DNA of 64,000 nucleotides from positions 62,001-126,000 of the forward strand of contig JAEEWT010000011.1 in NCBI GenBank assembly GCA_016287755.1, written 5' to 3'. Below, in pieces: positions 51,772 to 60,334 of this stretch (within the stretch, counting starts at the first letter, position 1; each line of letters begins with the position of its first letter). The translations under genes were made by a program, and so were the position numbers. This DNA comes from Prevotella sp. GTDB taxonomy: Bacteria > Bacteroidota > Bacteroidia > Bacteroidales > Bacteroidaceae. The notes below the pieces were generated by a model that saw only the letters and a list, made by a program, of their open reading frames with translations, was not told the DNA's origin and did no database searches.

Positions 51772-52700
51772 GATGGATGCTTGTAAAATGTACCACGTGC
51801 AAATCGTTGCTTCCCGAAGGAGTCGTGACGGAAGCGGATGTCGCTGAACCCTTCTTCCTGCATCAGCTGTTCCAGCGGTGCTACATAGAGCGGGTTGATC
51901 TCGAAATAGAGGTTACCGCCATCCTGCAGGGCTGTCGTGGCAAAACGGGTGATGGCACGGTAGAACAGCAGGGGGTCTTCATCAGGAACGAACAATGCGA
52001 GCGACGGCTCATGGTCGAGCACATTTTGTTCCATCCCTTCGCGTTCCTTGTTACATATATAGGGAGGGTTGCTTACGATGGTATCCCATGATAGTTGATA
52101 GTTCTTCGCATAGCGAAGCGGCAGAGCCGAGCGGATAGTTGACAGTTGACAGTTATTCGCTTTGCGAAGCGGCAAAGCCGAGGAAGGAGATATGCTTAGG
52201 ATATCTACTTTCTCAATGTTGATGTTTACTCCGATGTTTTGGGCATTTTCTTGTGCTATTCTCAACGCTTCATCGGAGATGTCCCAGGCGGTTACCTTTG
52301 ATCCAGGGAGTTCTGCGGCCAAGGTGCAGGCAATACAGCCACTGCCCGTTCCTATGTCTAATATGCTTCCCCCTCTCTCATCTTTCATCTCTCCTCTCTC
52401 GTCAATGATCCACTGACAAAGTTCGGCGGTTTCAGGTCGGGGGATGAGTACGCCTGGTTCCACATGGAAGTGTCTGCCGCCAAATTCGGTCACGCCCGTT
52501 ACATATTGCACGGGCTCACCCTGTAGCAGTCGGTTGAGCAATGCGTTCAGCTCCTCTTCCGCCAAGGTTTCCACCTTACCGCAAAGGATGTCGGTCATGG
52601 TCAACCCATAGCGGATTTCCAACAGGTAACGGGCAACCGCCTTCGCCTCACTGTCGTCATAGACGGTTGTCAACCTCTTCCACACATCTTCGTACTTCAT
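51768..52700 (-). CDS. prmC: Peptide-chain release factor N5-glutamine methyltransferase, with in-frame repeat insertion
   Basis: Methylates the Gln of the GGQ motif in release factors RF1/RF2 using SAM. ATG 52700 gives MKYEDVWKRL; anything upstream lies in the promoter. Seen: N-terminal helical domain, VLIPRPETAELCQWI, the SAM motif ILDIGTGSGCIACTLAAELP and the catalytic IVSNPPYICNKERE. At 310 residues it is about 30 longer than E. coli PrmC (277). The excess is residues about 173-203, which carry SALPLRKANNCQLS and SALPLRYAKNYQLS, encoded by two hairpin-plus-heptamer elements just before the NPPY strand. Whether the enzyme is fully active cannot be told, but the frame is intact. First gene of prmC-recX-comF. 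Confidence 0.93.
   Translation of the reverse strand: MKYEDVWKRLTTVYDDSEAKAVARYLLEIRYGLTMTDILCGKVETLAEEELNALLNRLLQGEPVQYVTGVTEFGGRHFHVEPGVLIPRPETAELCQWIIDERGEMKDERGGSILDIGTGSGCIACTLAAELPGSKVTAWDISDEALRIAQENAQNIGVNINIEKVDILSISPSSALPLRKANNCQLSTIRSALPLRYAKNYQLSWDTIVSNPPYICNKEREGMEQNVLDHEPSLALFVPDEDPLLFYRAITRFATTALQDGGNLYFEINPLYVAPLEQLMQEEGFSDIRFRHDSFGKQRFARGTFYKHPS
52091..52183. repeat. Two tandem palindromic elements inserted in frame in prmC
   Basis: Each element has a heptamer part (GATAGTT and GACAGTT units, the AACTRTC family) joined to two small hairpins: TTCGC/GCGAA and CGGC/GCCG. Element 1 spans about 52091-52133 and element 2 about 52134-52183. Together they add 93 bases, a multiple of 3, to the gene. 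Confidence 0.88.
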
Positions 52701-52704
52701 GATG

Positions 52705-52735
52705 CAAAGGTACGCATAAGTGCGAGAAGTACAAA
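52705..52735 (-). promoter_or_regulatory. Promoter of the prmC operon
   Basis: Minus-strand TTTG (52732-52735) and TACCTTTG (52705-52712) with 19 bases between. The prmC ATG is only 5 bases past the -7 box, so the mRNA probably starts at or within a base or two of the start codon. Confidence 0.82.
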
Positions 52736-52786
52736 ATAAAACTTGTTTTCTTTTCCCCAACCTAATCTTATATAAAGAAAAATTTG

Positions 52787-52794
52787 TATTTTTG
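52787..52794 (+). promoter_or_regulatory. -7 box of crcB
   Basis: TATTTTTG, 20 bases before ATG 52815. No -33 match at the ideal distance. No fluoride riboswitch would fit in the short leader. Confidence 0.5.
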
Positions 52795-52814
52795 CACTCG
52801 TAATACATTTGCAG

Positions 52815-53183
52815 ATGATAAAAGAAATACTCATAGTCGGTGCAGGCAGTTTCCTTGGTGGTGCTGCACGATACATCGTTTCGCTCTTGTTGCGTACAGC
52901 AGGGAATGGCTTTCCGTGGGCAACCTTCACGGTCAATATCCTTGGGAGTCTGCTAATCGGCTTGTTATGGGGCATTACGGTACGCAGTACCAACCTCCCT
53001 TCGTGGTTCAGTCTTTTCCTGATGATCGGTTTCTGCGGCGGCTTCACCACATTCTCCACCTTCTCCAAGGAAGGACTCACGCTCTTGCAGTCGGATCATT
53101 TTTTATCGTTTGCGCTTTACACCATCGGCAGTGTAGTACTGGGCATTGGAGCCGTGGTGTTGGGATATATGACAACCAAGTAA
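52815..53183 (+). CDS. crcB: Fluoride ion channel CrcB/Fluc
   Basis: 122-residue, four-helix inner-membrane protein that dimerises to export fluoride. Seen: GAGSFLGGAARYIVSLLL, the central GFPWATFTVNILGSLLIGLL with the conserved Asn, and GFCGGFTTFSTFSKEGLTLL with the phenylalanine box. I choose ATG 52815 over the TTG at 52809 because of the promoter spacing. ribD follows after 15 bases, likely on the same transcript. Confidence 0.92.
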   Translation: MIKEILIVGAGSFLGGAARYIVSLLLRTAGNGFPWATFTVNILGSLLIGLLWGITVRSTNLPSWFSLFLMIGFCGGFTTFSTFSKEGLTLLQSDHFLSFALYTIGSVVLGIGAVVLGYMTTK

Positions 53184-53198
53184 GCGTTCCATCAATAG

Positions 53199-54125
53199 AT
53201 GAAAGAAACTGACGAGAAGTACATGCGGCGTTGCTTGCAACTGGCGACCAACGGTAGGCAGAACGCGAAGCCGAACCCGATGGTGGGGGCGGTGATTGTG
53301 TCTGCCAGTGGGCGCATCCTCGGCGAAGGCTATCATGTGCGCTGCGGCGAAGGTCATGCGGAGGTGAACGCCTTTGCATCGGTTAAGAAGGAGGATGAGC
53401 CGCTACTGAAGGAGGCAACCATCTATGTGTCGTTGGAGCCCTGTTCGCATTATGGTAAGACACCGCCTTGTGCCGACCTTATTATTAAGAAAGGTGTTCG
53501 TCGTGTGGTGGTAGGCTGTATCGATGAGTTTGCCAAGGTGCAGGGTAGGGGAATACAGAAACTGCGCGATGCGGGTATTGAGGTTACGGTGGGCATATTG
53601 GAAAAAGAGTGTCAGTTGTTGAACCGCCGTTTCTTTACTTATCACCGTCTGCACCGTCCGTATATCATCCTGAAATGGGCGCAGACGGAAAACGGTTTCA
53701 TCGATGATCATGGCAAACCTCTCGCCATCTCCACGCCCTTCACCAAGATGCTGGTGCATAAAATGCGGGCAGAAGAGGATGCCATCCTTGTAGGAAGAAT
53801 AACTGATGAACGGGAGCACCCGCAGCTCAATGTCCGTGAATGGGTGGGCCCTGATCCTTTGCGAATGGTACTCGACCATGAGCATCCGCTCGACTTGCAG
53901 CGTCTTTACGACCAGCAGATACAATCACTCATCGTTGAAGGCGGTGCCAAAACCCTTCAATCCTTTATCGACCAAGATCTTTGGGATGAGATTCGTGTAG
54001 AAACATCTCCCCTTAAAGTTGATGACGGCACCCCTGCTCCGATCATTCCTGCCGATGCGGTCATTACCGATTGTCAGGAATACGATGGGAACATAATTAC
54101 TTATTATAGAGATACAAAGAAGTAG
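53199..54125 (+). CDS. ribD: Bifunctional riboflavin deaminase/reductase RibD
   Basis: Second and third steps of riboflavin synthesis: deaminates then reduces the pyrimidine intermediate. Residues 1-145 form the deaminase with GHAEVNAF (zinc His and proton-shuttle Glu) and EPCSHYGKTPPCADLIIKKG (zinc cysteines). Residues 148-308 form the reductase (PYIILKWAQTENGFIDDHGK; EDAILVGRITDE; SLIVEGGAKTLQSFID). At 308 residues it is shorter than E. coli RibD (367), as in some Bacteroidetes. It marks the end of the conserved block; AT-rich genes begin right after it. Confidence 0.94.
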   Translation: MKETDEKYMRRCLQLATNGRQNAKPNPMVGAVIVSASGRILGEGYHVRCGEGHAEVNAFASVKKEDEPLLKEATIYVSLEPCSHYGKTPPCADLIIKKGVRRVVVGCIDEFAKVQGRGIQKLRDAGIEVTVGILEKECQLLNRRFFTYHRLHRPYIILKWAQTENGFIDDHGKPLAISTPFTKMLVHKMRAEEDAILVGRITDEREHPQLNVREWVGPDPLRMVLDHEHPLDLQRLYDQQIQSLIVEGGAKTLQSFIDQDLWDEIRVETSPLKVDDGTPAPIIPADAVITDCQEYDGNIITYYRDTKK

Positions 54126-54331
54126 TGTGTAATGCCCCTCATATACCCAAGGTATCTGAATCTGCCTCCTCAAAACCATTATACAACAGCGTTTCAAGCG
54201 TATGGGGTTAGATCTTGCCCAAAACTCTTAATAATCGCAAAATAATGCTCACACAAGTGTTATTTTTAGATAGAAGTTCTTTATTTGTCGATATTTTGTG
54301 TATATTTGCGTTCAATTTATAGAGGTTATAA

Positions 54332-54598
54332 ATGAAAGAGAGACTTATAAAAGAAAATATTAATACCATGCAGATATTATTCAGATTTCTATCCGTGGAG
54401 AAGGATCGCGTGGAAGTGGAACAAGCCATGGAAGATATTGGCAATCCCATTGGCTTAGCAGATTATCAGCTAATCATTCCACAGGAAGAACTAAAGAAAA
54501 TAGTTGTCGAAGAACTTGAAGCTTTTAGTAAAGAACTTCCTATTCGTACTGAAACAGAGGAGGATTCAAAAAAGAATAACCATGATACTAATAAGTGA
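54332..54598 (+). CDS. Small protein of unknown function upstream of the Septu-like pair
   Basis: 88 residues, mostly helical and charged (VEKDRVEVEQAMEDIGNPIG; IPQEELKKIVVEELEAFSKE), with a Lys/Asn/Asp-rich end. A TATATTTG box (54301-54308) lies 23 bases before the ATG. No family recognised. It ends 104 bases before the ATPase gene on the same strand and may be an accessory or antitoxin-like partner; that is inference only. Confidence 0.6.
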   Translation: MKERLIKENINTMQILFRFLSVEKDRVEVEQAMEDIGNPIGLADYQLIIPQEELKKIVVEELEAFSKELPIRTETEEDSKKNNHDTNK

Positions 54599-54702
54599 AG
54601 CATTTTAACACTTGTAAGGAGGAACTCGATTTTAATAGAAGAGGAATGATTGGGGAGTCCTCATGAAAGAGTAAGGACACGAAAAAAAGGAGCTTAAGAA
54701 AC

Positions 54703-56760
54703 ATGGCATTTACAATTATCTGTATTCATCCAATAGTAGGATGCAAATATCTAAAGATACTAAAAGAAGGAGAATATTATTTCTTCAATGATTGGTATCG
54801 AGAAGAGAATGGACATATTGTCAGAAATGAGGATAATACATTCAAAAGAGGCTTTTTTGGTAATGGTATTACAATCCAAGCTGTTGTTGGCAAAAATGGT
54901 AGTGGAAAAAGTTCTCTGTTGGACCTGATATATCGTATAGTGAACAATTTCTCGTATGTGGCCACTGAAGGAACCTATAGGGCAACTGCAGAAAGGCTGT
55001 ATTATATCAGGGAGATAAGGGCAGAACTATATTACGAAATGGACGGTCTTTTGGGATGCGTGAAAGTAGAAGATGATACGGTGACATTTAAGTATGGTCA
55101 AGGAGAACCTGTGGTATTGTATTTTCCTGGCAGTAGGAATTATGAGGAGGTTGATGGTTTGATGAATGCCAGACAGATGGACGGGGATGAGCATCAGGTT
55201 ATCCGAAATATAGAGCGACATACTTGTGAAGAAATTATAGAAAAGACCCTTAGTAATTTCTTTTATTCCCTTGTAGTGAACTATTCCATCCAGTCTCTAA
55301 ATCCTTGTGACTATGAAGAAGAGGAGTCCTTTGGGGAGGATGAAGATGATAGTGCAGAGTATTCGTGGTTATCTAGTCTGTATAAGAAAAATGACGGCTA
55401 TATGGTGCCAATTGGATTTGAACCTTATAGAGGTAACAATCAGATTGATTTAGTTAATCAGAAAGAACTTGCTGAGGATAGAGTAGCTGCGCTCCTCATT
55501 GATGCCGAAAAACATAGGCATAAACTCTTGCCTGGTTATAGCTATAGCACCATCGATTTTAGAGGTGACCAAAAATTTTCATTGAGATTTGATCATCCAA
55601 CTGATGATGATGAGATAGAGGCAGAATCCATCCAGAGGATAGTAGAGGATTTAAACGGTGATAGAAGTGAATTGTTTTTTGATAAATATGAAATTAATGA
55701 AGAATATAAGTATAATGACTGCTATTTCTTCAAGCATGCTTTTATGTATCTGATTGATAAAACTTTTAGTGTAAGCCGCAATTATCCAGATTATGAGGAA
55801 TACTCAGACCTTGCTGACACTTTCTTTGATTTAGATGACGAGCTTTTGCCGCATGAGAAAGAAATGGTTTTATCTTTGATAGAGAAGGTGAAAAACGATC
55901 CATCCCATATAGGAACGAAAGTACACCAGACCATTCATTTTTTAGAGAAACTAATCCATGTGAATGCTGAAGAACTGCAGGAAATGGAGGAGAATGGTTT
56001 TTCATATGATGAATATATACAACATTTCTTTCCAGACGAACAGATTGAAGGACCTAAGGCTATTATGGAGTATTATCCACCTCCAATATTCAGAAACTTT
56101 ATTTATTTAAAGAATGATAGGAATGATGAGTGCATTGAGTTCCCCTCGTTAAGCTCTGGAGAAAGACAGTATCTTTTTACAATATCAGCATATCTCTACC
56201 ACTTGCGTAATATCATTTCTGTTCCTGAAGATGCAGGAAGGGTGAAATATAGGAATGTATGTCTATTCTTGGATGAAATTGAATTGTGTTTCCATCCGGA
56301 ATACCAGAGAACATTTGTATCCAAGTTAATACAGACGTTGAGAGACAATCATGTTTGTGAGAGTTTGAATGTGAATGTAATCCTAACTACACATTCACCT
56401 TTTGTGTTGTCTGATATTCCAAGGAGTAATATTCTTTATTTGAATAAAGGTGAGATAGACAGAGAAAACAAATTGAATCCATTTGGAGCGAACGTGAATG
56501 ACTTGCTGGCGAAGAGTTTCTTCTTGTCTGGAGGATTTATGGGCGAATTTGCGAAGAGCAAGATAGAGTCTCTGGTGCAGTATCTGTATGAAGATGTTAA
56601 CAATGGAAATTGGGACGAGGATAGTTCGAAAGACTTGATAGAAATGGTAGGGGATGAGGTTATACAGTACCAATTACAACAGTTGTATATTAAGAAAATC
56701 GGGAATACAGACCGATATAAGGATTGGATAAAGAGCGAGGCAGAGAGATTGGGTATATGA
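54703..56760 (+). CDS. Septu-like ATPase (PtuA-like, AAA_15/AAA_21 type)
   Basis: 685 residues. ABC-type ATPase of the OLD/SMC-like kind: Walker A VVGKNGSGKSSLLDLIYR (Lys69), a long helical insertion rich in Asp/Glu (residues about 190-440), signature LSSGERQYLFTISAYLY, Walker B NVCLFLDEIELCFHPEYQ and switch VILTTHSPFVLSDIPRS. No TOPRIM domain is seen, which argues against Gabija/OLD. The start is supported by AAGGAG 12 bases before the ATG. The HNH gene overlaps its stop by 4 bases; ATPase plus HNH nuclease is the layout of Septu anti-phage systems. AT-rich codons differ from the conserved genes around it. Confidence 0.78.
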   Translation: MAFTIICIHPIVGCKYLKILKEGEYYFFNDWYREENGHIVRNEDNTFKRGFFGNGITIQAVVGKNGSGKSSLLDLIYRIVNNFSYVATEGTYRATAERLYYIREIRAELYYEMDGLLGCVKVEDDTVTFKYGQGEPVVLYFPGSRNYEEVDGLMNARQMDGDEHQVIRNIERHTCEEIIEKTLSNFFYSLVVNYSIQSLNPCDYEEEESFGEDEDDSAEYSWLSSLYKKNDGYMVPIGFEPYRGNNQIDLVNQKELAEDRVAALLIDAEKHRHKLLPGYSYSTIDFRGDQKFSLRFDHPTDDDEIEAESIQRIVEDLNGDRSELFFDKYEINEEYKYNDCYFFKHAFMYLIDKTFSVSRNYPDYEEYSDLADTFFDLDDELLPHEKEMVLSLIEKVKNDPSHIGTKVHQTIHFLEKLIHVNAEELQEMEENGFSYDEYIQHFFPDEQIEGPKAIMEYYPPPIFRNFIYLKNDRNDECIEFPSLSSGERQYLFTISAYLYHLRNIISVPEDAGRVKYRNVCLFLDEIELCFHPEYQRTFVSKLIQTLRDNHVCESLNVNVILTTHSPFVLSDIPRSNILYLNKGEIDRENKLNPFGANVNDLLAKSFFLSGGFMGEFAKSKIESLVQYLYEDVNNGNWDEDSSKDLIEMVGDEVIQYQLQQLYIKKIGNTDRYKDWIKSEAERLGI

Positions 56761-57896
56761 GGCGAATACGGATAACAGATAGAATAAAGGACATAGCTAA
56801 GGATTTTACCCTTGAAATGGAGAATGTGGAGACATTTAAAAAGGGAGAAAATCCGAAAGAAAGACTGCTTGCATTAAGTAAAGTTTTGGAAAAGTCGAGT
56901 ACGATTATTAAGGTTTTGAAGCAGAAAGCAACCAAAGGACACCCTGCATTATACTCGAATCACAAAGGAAGTGAATTGAAGGCACTATCGGAGTATGTGA
57001 AAGCAATTTACGATAATTATGAAGGTTTGAATGCTCTTTTGCCTTCTGAATGGAATACAAAAATTGCGCCGAAAGTTGAAACTTTATTGTCAGGCTATGA
57101 TATCAGCGAACTAAAGGTTAAATTGCCCCAAAAAGCTGTGAGACCATTCTATGAACTTGTGGTGGAATCTATGCGATATGATCGGGTTCAGAAAGACATT
57201 ATGCCAAAGTATATTAGGCGACTGGGAATAAAAACTTGCGTATACTGTAATGCGCAATCTGCTATAACAACTTCGATACAAGAAATTATTTATGCGCCCA
57301 AGGGTAAGTATAAGGTAAAGAACATAGATGCTTCGTGTTATGAGTTAGACCATAACAAAGCAAAATCTGTTTATCCATATCTATGTACGAACTTCTATAA
57401 TCTGCAACCATCGTGCAGCTCATGTAATAGAAGGAAAAACAATAGAGATTTGGATTTTTCGCTTTATTACGAGGATGGCGATGTTGATACAATGCCTGTA
57501 CATTTTGCGTTGGATCCGACAGATATCATCAAATTCAGGACAAGCAATATATGTAAAGGTGTAGTGCCTTATCTATGTAACGAAGGAACCGATTTTCCTC
57601 CAGTTATCACAGACAACATATCTAGGGCAGGAAAGATGAACACTATGCTAGGTGTTCAAGGCATATATAATGAGTATGAGGATGTAGTAGAGGAATTATT
57701 GTGGAAACACAAAATTTACTCAAGAGAATTTATGAATGCTACTATAGCTCAGATTAAATCTCTGGGACTTAATGGATTTGACATAAAACGTTTCATCCTT
57801 GGAGGTTACTATGACCGGGAAGATGATTTCCTCAAGCGTCCATGTAGTATTATGAAGAATGACTTGTGGGAACAATTAGAAAGAACTCTAAAATGA
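56757..57896 (+). CDS. HNH endonuclease, Septu-like (PtuB-like)
   Basis: 379 residues. ATG 56757 overlaps the ATPase stop as ATGA, showing translational coupling. An N-terminal helical region of about 170 residues precedes an HNH nuclease: CVYCNAQ, CYELDHNKAKSVYPYLCTNF (Asp-His of the motif) and YNLQPSCSSCNRRKNNRDLD, with four zinc cysteines. In Septu, the ATPase and HNH protein form a complex that cuts nucleic acid on phage infection. The protein is longer than typical PtuB, so a related, unnamed subtype is possible. No retron or other third gene is present. Confidence 0.78.
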   Translation: MRRIRITDRIKDIAKDFTLEMENVETFKKGENPKERLLALSKVLEKSSTIIKVLKQKATKGHPALYSNHKGSELKALSEYVKAIYDNYEGLNALLPSEWNTKIAPKVETLLSGYDISELKVKLPQKAVRPFYELVVESMRYDRVQKDIMPKYIRRLGIKTCVYCNAQSAITTSIQEIIYAPKGKYKVKNIDASCYELDHNKAKSVYPYLCTNFYNLQPSCSSCNRRKNNRDLDFSLYYEDGDVDTMPVHFALDPTDIIKFRTSNICKGVVPYLCNEGTDFPPVITDNISRAGKMNTMLGVQGIYNEYEDVVEELLWKHKIYSREFMNATIAQIKSLGLNGFDIKRFILGGYYDREDDFLKRPCSIMKNDLWEQLERTLK

Positions 57897-58078
57897 CATA
57901 ATAAAATTAGTGTCCCCACGCCCCCATTTCTTCATAACCTCACTATCCCTTTGATACAAAGGTGCGTTTCATGGGAAAAGCTGTAATCTGGATAGGCTGG
58001 GTCAATCCCATGATAAACTGCACATAGAGAATAACTGAGTATTCCCTATCAACTTATCATGAATCCGCACATTCATTA

Positions 58079-60331
58079 TTATAATTTGATTTCCACATCA
58101 TCTTTAGACAGATTCTCTTTCATCTTAACACAGAATCGTTCACTAATATCCATAGTTTGGCCTTTTTCATACTCGCTATAAGCCTCTTGAAGAAGGCTTA
58201 TCACGAACTCATTATTATTCTCATCTGCTAAGAATTCCCGAAGATTCTGAGTAGAAAGGTCGTTTCCCGGTAAAGCATTAACAATAGTTAGGAAAATTTC
58301 TGCCAATACAGTATCCTCCTTGACCCGTCCGTCCTCTTTATTCTCAATGTCTTGGCAGTCTTTTTCCATCTTCAGCATGATAGCGACCAGTGCTGCATTA
58401 TGATTGTTTGCGTTTGCAAAATAAGGGGTTAATATGTTATCATAGAGCGATTGTACTTTAGAAACCAAATTAAATCCACTATCTGCATATGCGAAGACAT
58501 CATCACTTACGCCTTTTTCACTAAGACTGAAATTTCTGAAGGCTAGTTTATTTGCCAAATTGGCAGGAGTCACCACACTATAACTAGACATTAAAAACAG
58601 CTCATCATTGACTATGTCACGAAGTTTCCTTAATGACTTGTCCCAGGTCACAAGAAAAAAGTTTGTGCCCTCAAATTCTTCATTTTTTGATTTGTTGGCA
58701 ATATATAATGCTTGTCGAACATCGCTATTTACAGCTGTCATTGTTTTCTTTTTGTCCTTGTATTGAAGATAGTACACATAGTCCTCCCGTATCTTATCAA
58801 ATATATCATAGCGTTCCTTGACCAGGTCGAGAGTATAGTCGCCTGTCTTTTGAAAGAAATATTTTAAATAGGCCAAGGAGCGTTTTGTGAACAGTGAGGC
58901 ATCTGGATTACATTCTTCAAATCCCATTTCTTTCAAGAAACCTGAGAACGTCAAGTTCGCAACATCTTCTCCATTATCATTTCTCCCCTTTTTTACGAAA
59001 AGGAAATAATTATAGAAAGTATTACCTGTCTCAAAAGGTATGGCTAAATCAATTTGATCAAACCATGAAAACTGTAATGCCTTTTTTAGTTCACCAACAG
59101 TTTCCAAAAGATAGTCGTATGGGATGCAGAAGTTTATCTTTTCTTTGTCAGTTTCTTTCAGTCTTACCAGGGATTTCACACTCTGGTAATCAGGATTATC
59201 CCACTCTATATCATTTTTATAATCTAGCTTACTAAGATAACAAAGATAATTGGTCACTACTGGCGTATCAAGAATAATACAGTTCTCTTTATTATTTATA
59301 TATTCTTCATAACTAGAGGTACAGTATAATTGCAAAAATGAATGGCTTAAGCTGTATCTACTAAGATAACCGCTCTTTTTACATAATTGTATGATCTCTC
59401 TTATAAAACCACCAGCCTTGTCTCCAATCTGAGATACGACAAAGTTCTCTATTTTTTCAAAATACTCCCTTCCTGCATCATCTTTTCTCTTCTCATCATC
59501 ATCAGCCTGTGAATGCCACTGATATTGCGCTTGATAGGCTTGTTTAAGCAATTCGATGATTTCTTCACTTTTTTCTACTCCATATTTTAACACTATCAAA
59601 TTAAACCGATTCTTAAAGTCTTCTTCTAGTACTCTTTCTTCTTTCAGCGACTGTTCCAATCTTGTTTTCTCATCTTCTGTCAGTTTTAGAGTATTACCTT
59701 TCCCTGGAGTCGAGATCTTTTTCTGTTTTCGCAACGCTTTTAAAGCCAATGAAACGTCTCCAATATTCTTTCCGTATTTCTCACACATCTTACGCTCCAA
59801 TGATTCTTTAGTTAATGGCTGGTTTTGGTAGATCATCATCAAAAGCAATGCGTAAAATAAACTGTTTTTGACATCACCAGTCTCATTACTCATAGAAAGA
59901 TATTCGTATAGTGAACTGTCATAATCCACAGCGTTATCTTCTGGAACAAACAAATGGCTGAAACATTCAATCGATTCCATTTGTATACAGTCTGTTATAG
60001 TTAAGGAAAGACCTCTCTTCATAAAAAGAGAAGCATACTCGGTCCTCTGGCTGTCAGAGACAATACTGAGGGTATACACCTCAATATTCTCAGATAATGA
60101 ACTGTCTGATTCCAATAATGATATTGCTTTTTCATATACTAAATTAATGATGTCTGCTATTGGATTTACTGCCTCAACAACAACTAACTTAGAACGCCGA
60201 ATACCTTTATATCTGATTAAGAGAGGTGATTCTGCAATTGTTTTTTCTATAGTTGAGTTCAGTACAGACATTTCATAGTTCTGCACACTTTTTCTCAAAT
60301 CATTCTGCTTTTTATTCATTTTTTCCTTCAT
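58079..60331 (-). CDS. Large protein with winged-helix and PIN-like nuclease regions
   Basis: 750 residues, no named family recognised. Residues about 156-222 look like a winged helix (LTKESLERKMCEKYGKNIGD, then VSLALKALRKQKKISTPGKG). Residues about 350-590 look like a PIN-type nuclease: CIILDTPVVTNYL (Asp355), YDYLLETVGELKKAL (Glu410), AVNSDVRQALYIA (Asp537) and FFLVTWDKSLRKL (Asp564), in the usual order of acidic residues. N- and C-terminal parts are helical. The start ATG lies 3 bases after the DUF2971 gene stop, so the two form a tight operon. Placement next to a Septu-like pair suggests defence; RNA cleavage is inference from the fold. Confidence 0.6.
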   Translation of the reverse strand: MKEKMNKKQNDLRKSVQNYEMSVLNSTIEKTIAESPLLIRYKGIRRSKLVVVEAVNPIADIINLVYEKAISLLESDSSLSENIEVYTLSIVSDSQRTEYASLFMKRGLSLTITDCIQMESIECFSHLFVPEDNAVDYDSSLYEYLSMSNETGDVKNSLFYALLLMMIYQNQPLTKESLERKMCEKYGKNIGDVSLALKALRKQKKISTPGKGNTLKLTEDEKTRLEQSLKEERVLEEDFKNRFNLIVLKYGVEKSEEIIELLKQAYQAQYQWHSQADDDEKRKDDAGREYFEKIENFVVSQIGDKAGGFIREIIQLCKKSGYLSRYSLSHSFLQLYCTSSYEEYINNKENCIILDTPVVTNYLCYLSKLDYKNDIEWDNPDYQSVKSLVRLKETDKEKINFCIPYDYLLETVGELKKALQFSWFDQIDLAIPFETGNTFYNYFLFVKKGRNDNGEDVANLTFSGFLKEMGFEECNPDASLFTKRSLAYLKYFFQKTGDYTLDLVKERYDIFDKIREDYVYYLQYKDKKKTMTAVNSDVRQALYIANKSKNEEFEGTNFFLVTWDKSLRKLRDIVNDELFLMSSYSVVTPANLANKLAFRNFSLSEKGVSDDVFAYADSGFNLVSKVQSLYDNILTPYFANANNHNAALVAIMLKMEKDCQDIENKEDGRVKEDTVLAEIFLTIVNALPGNDLSTQNLREFLADENNNEFVISLLQEAYSEYEKGQTMDISERFCVKMKENLSKDDVEIKL

Positions 60332-60334
60332 GTC

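Noticed and set aside
52713..52814. Fluoride riboswitch before crcB
   Set aside because: The leader after the -7 box is about 15-20 bases, too short for the pseudoknot, and no matching sequence is present.
57897..58078. Terminator or element between the converging HNH and PIN-like genes
   Set aside because: Only loose partial complementarity around TCATGGG and CCCATGA is visible, with no T-run, so no feature is claimed.
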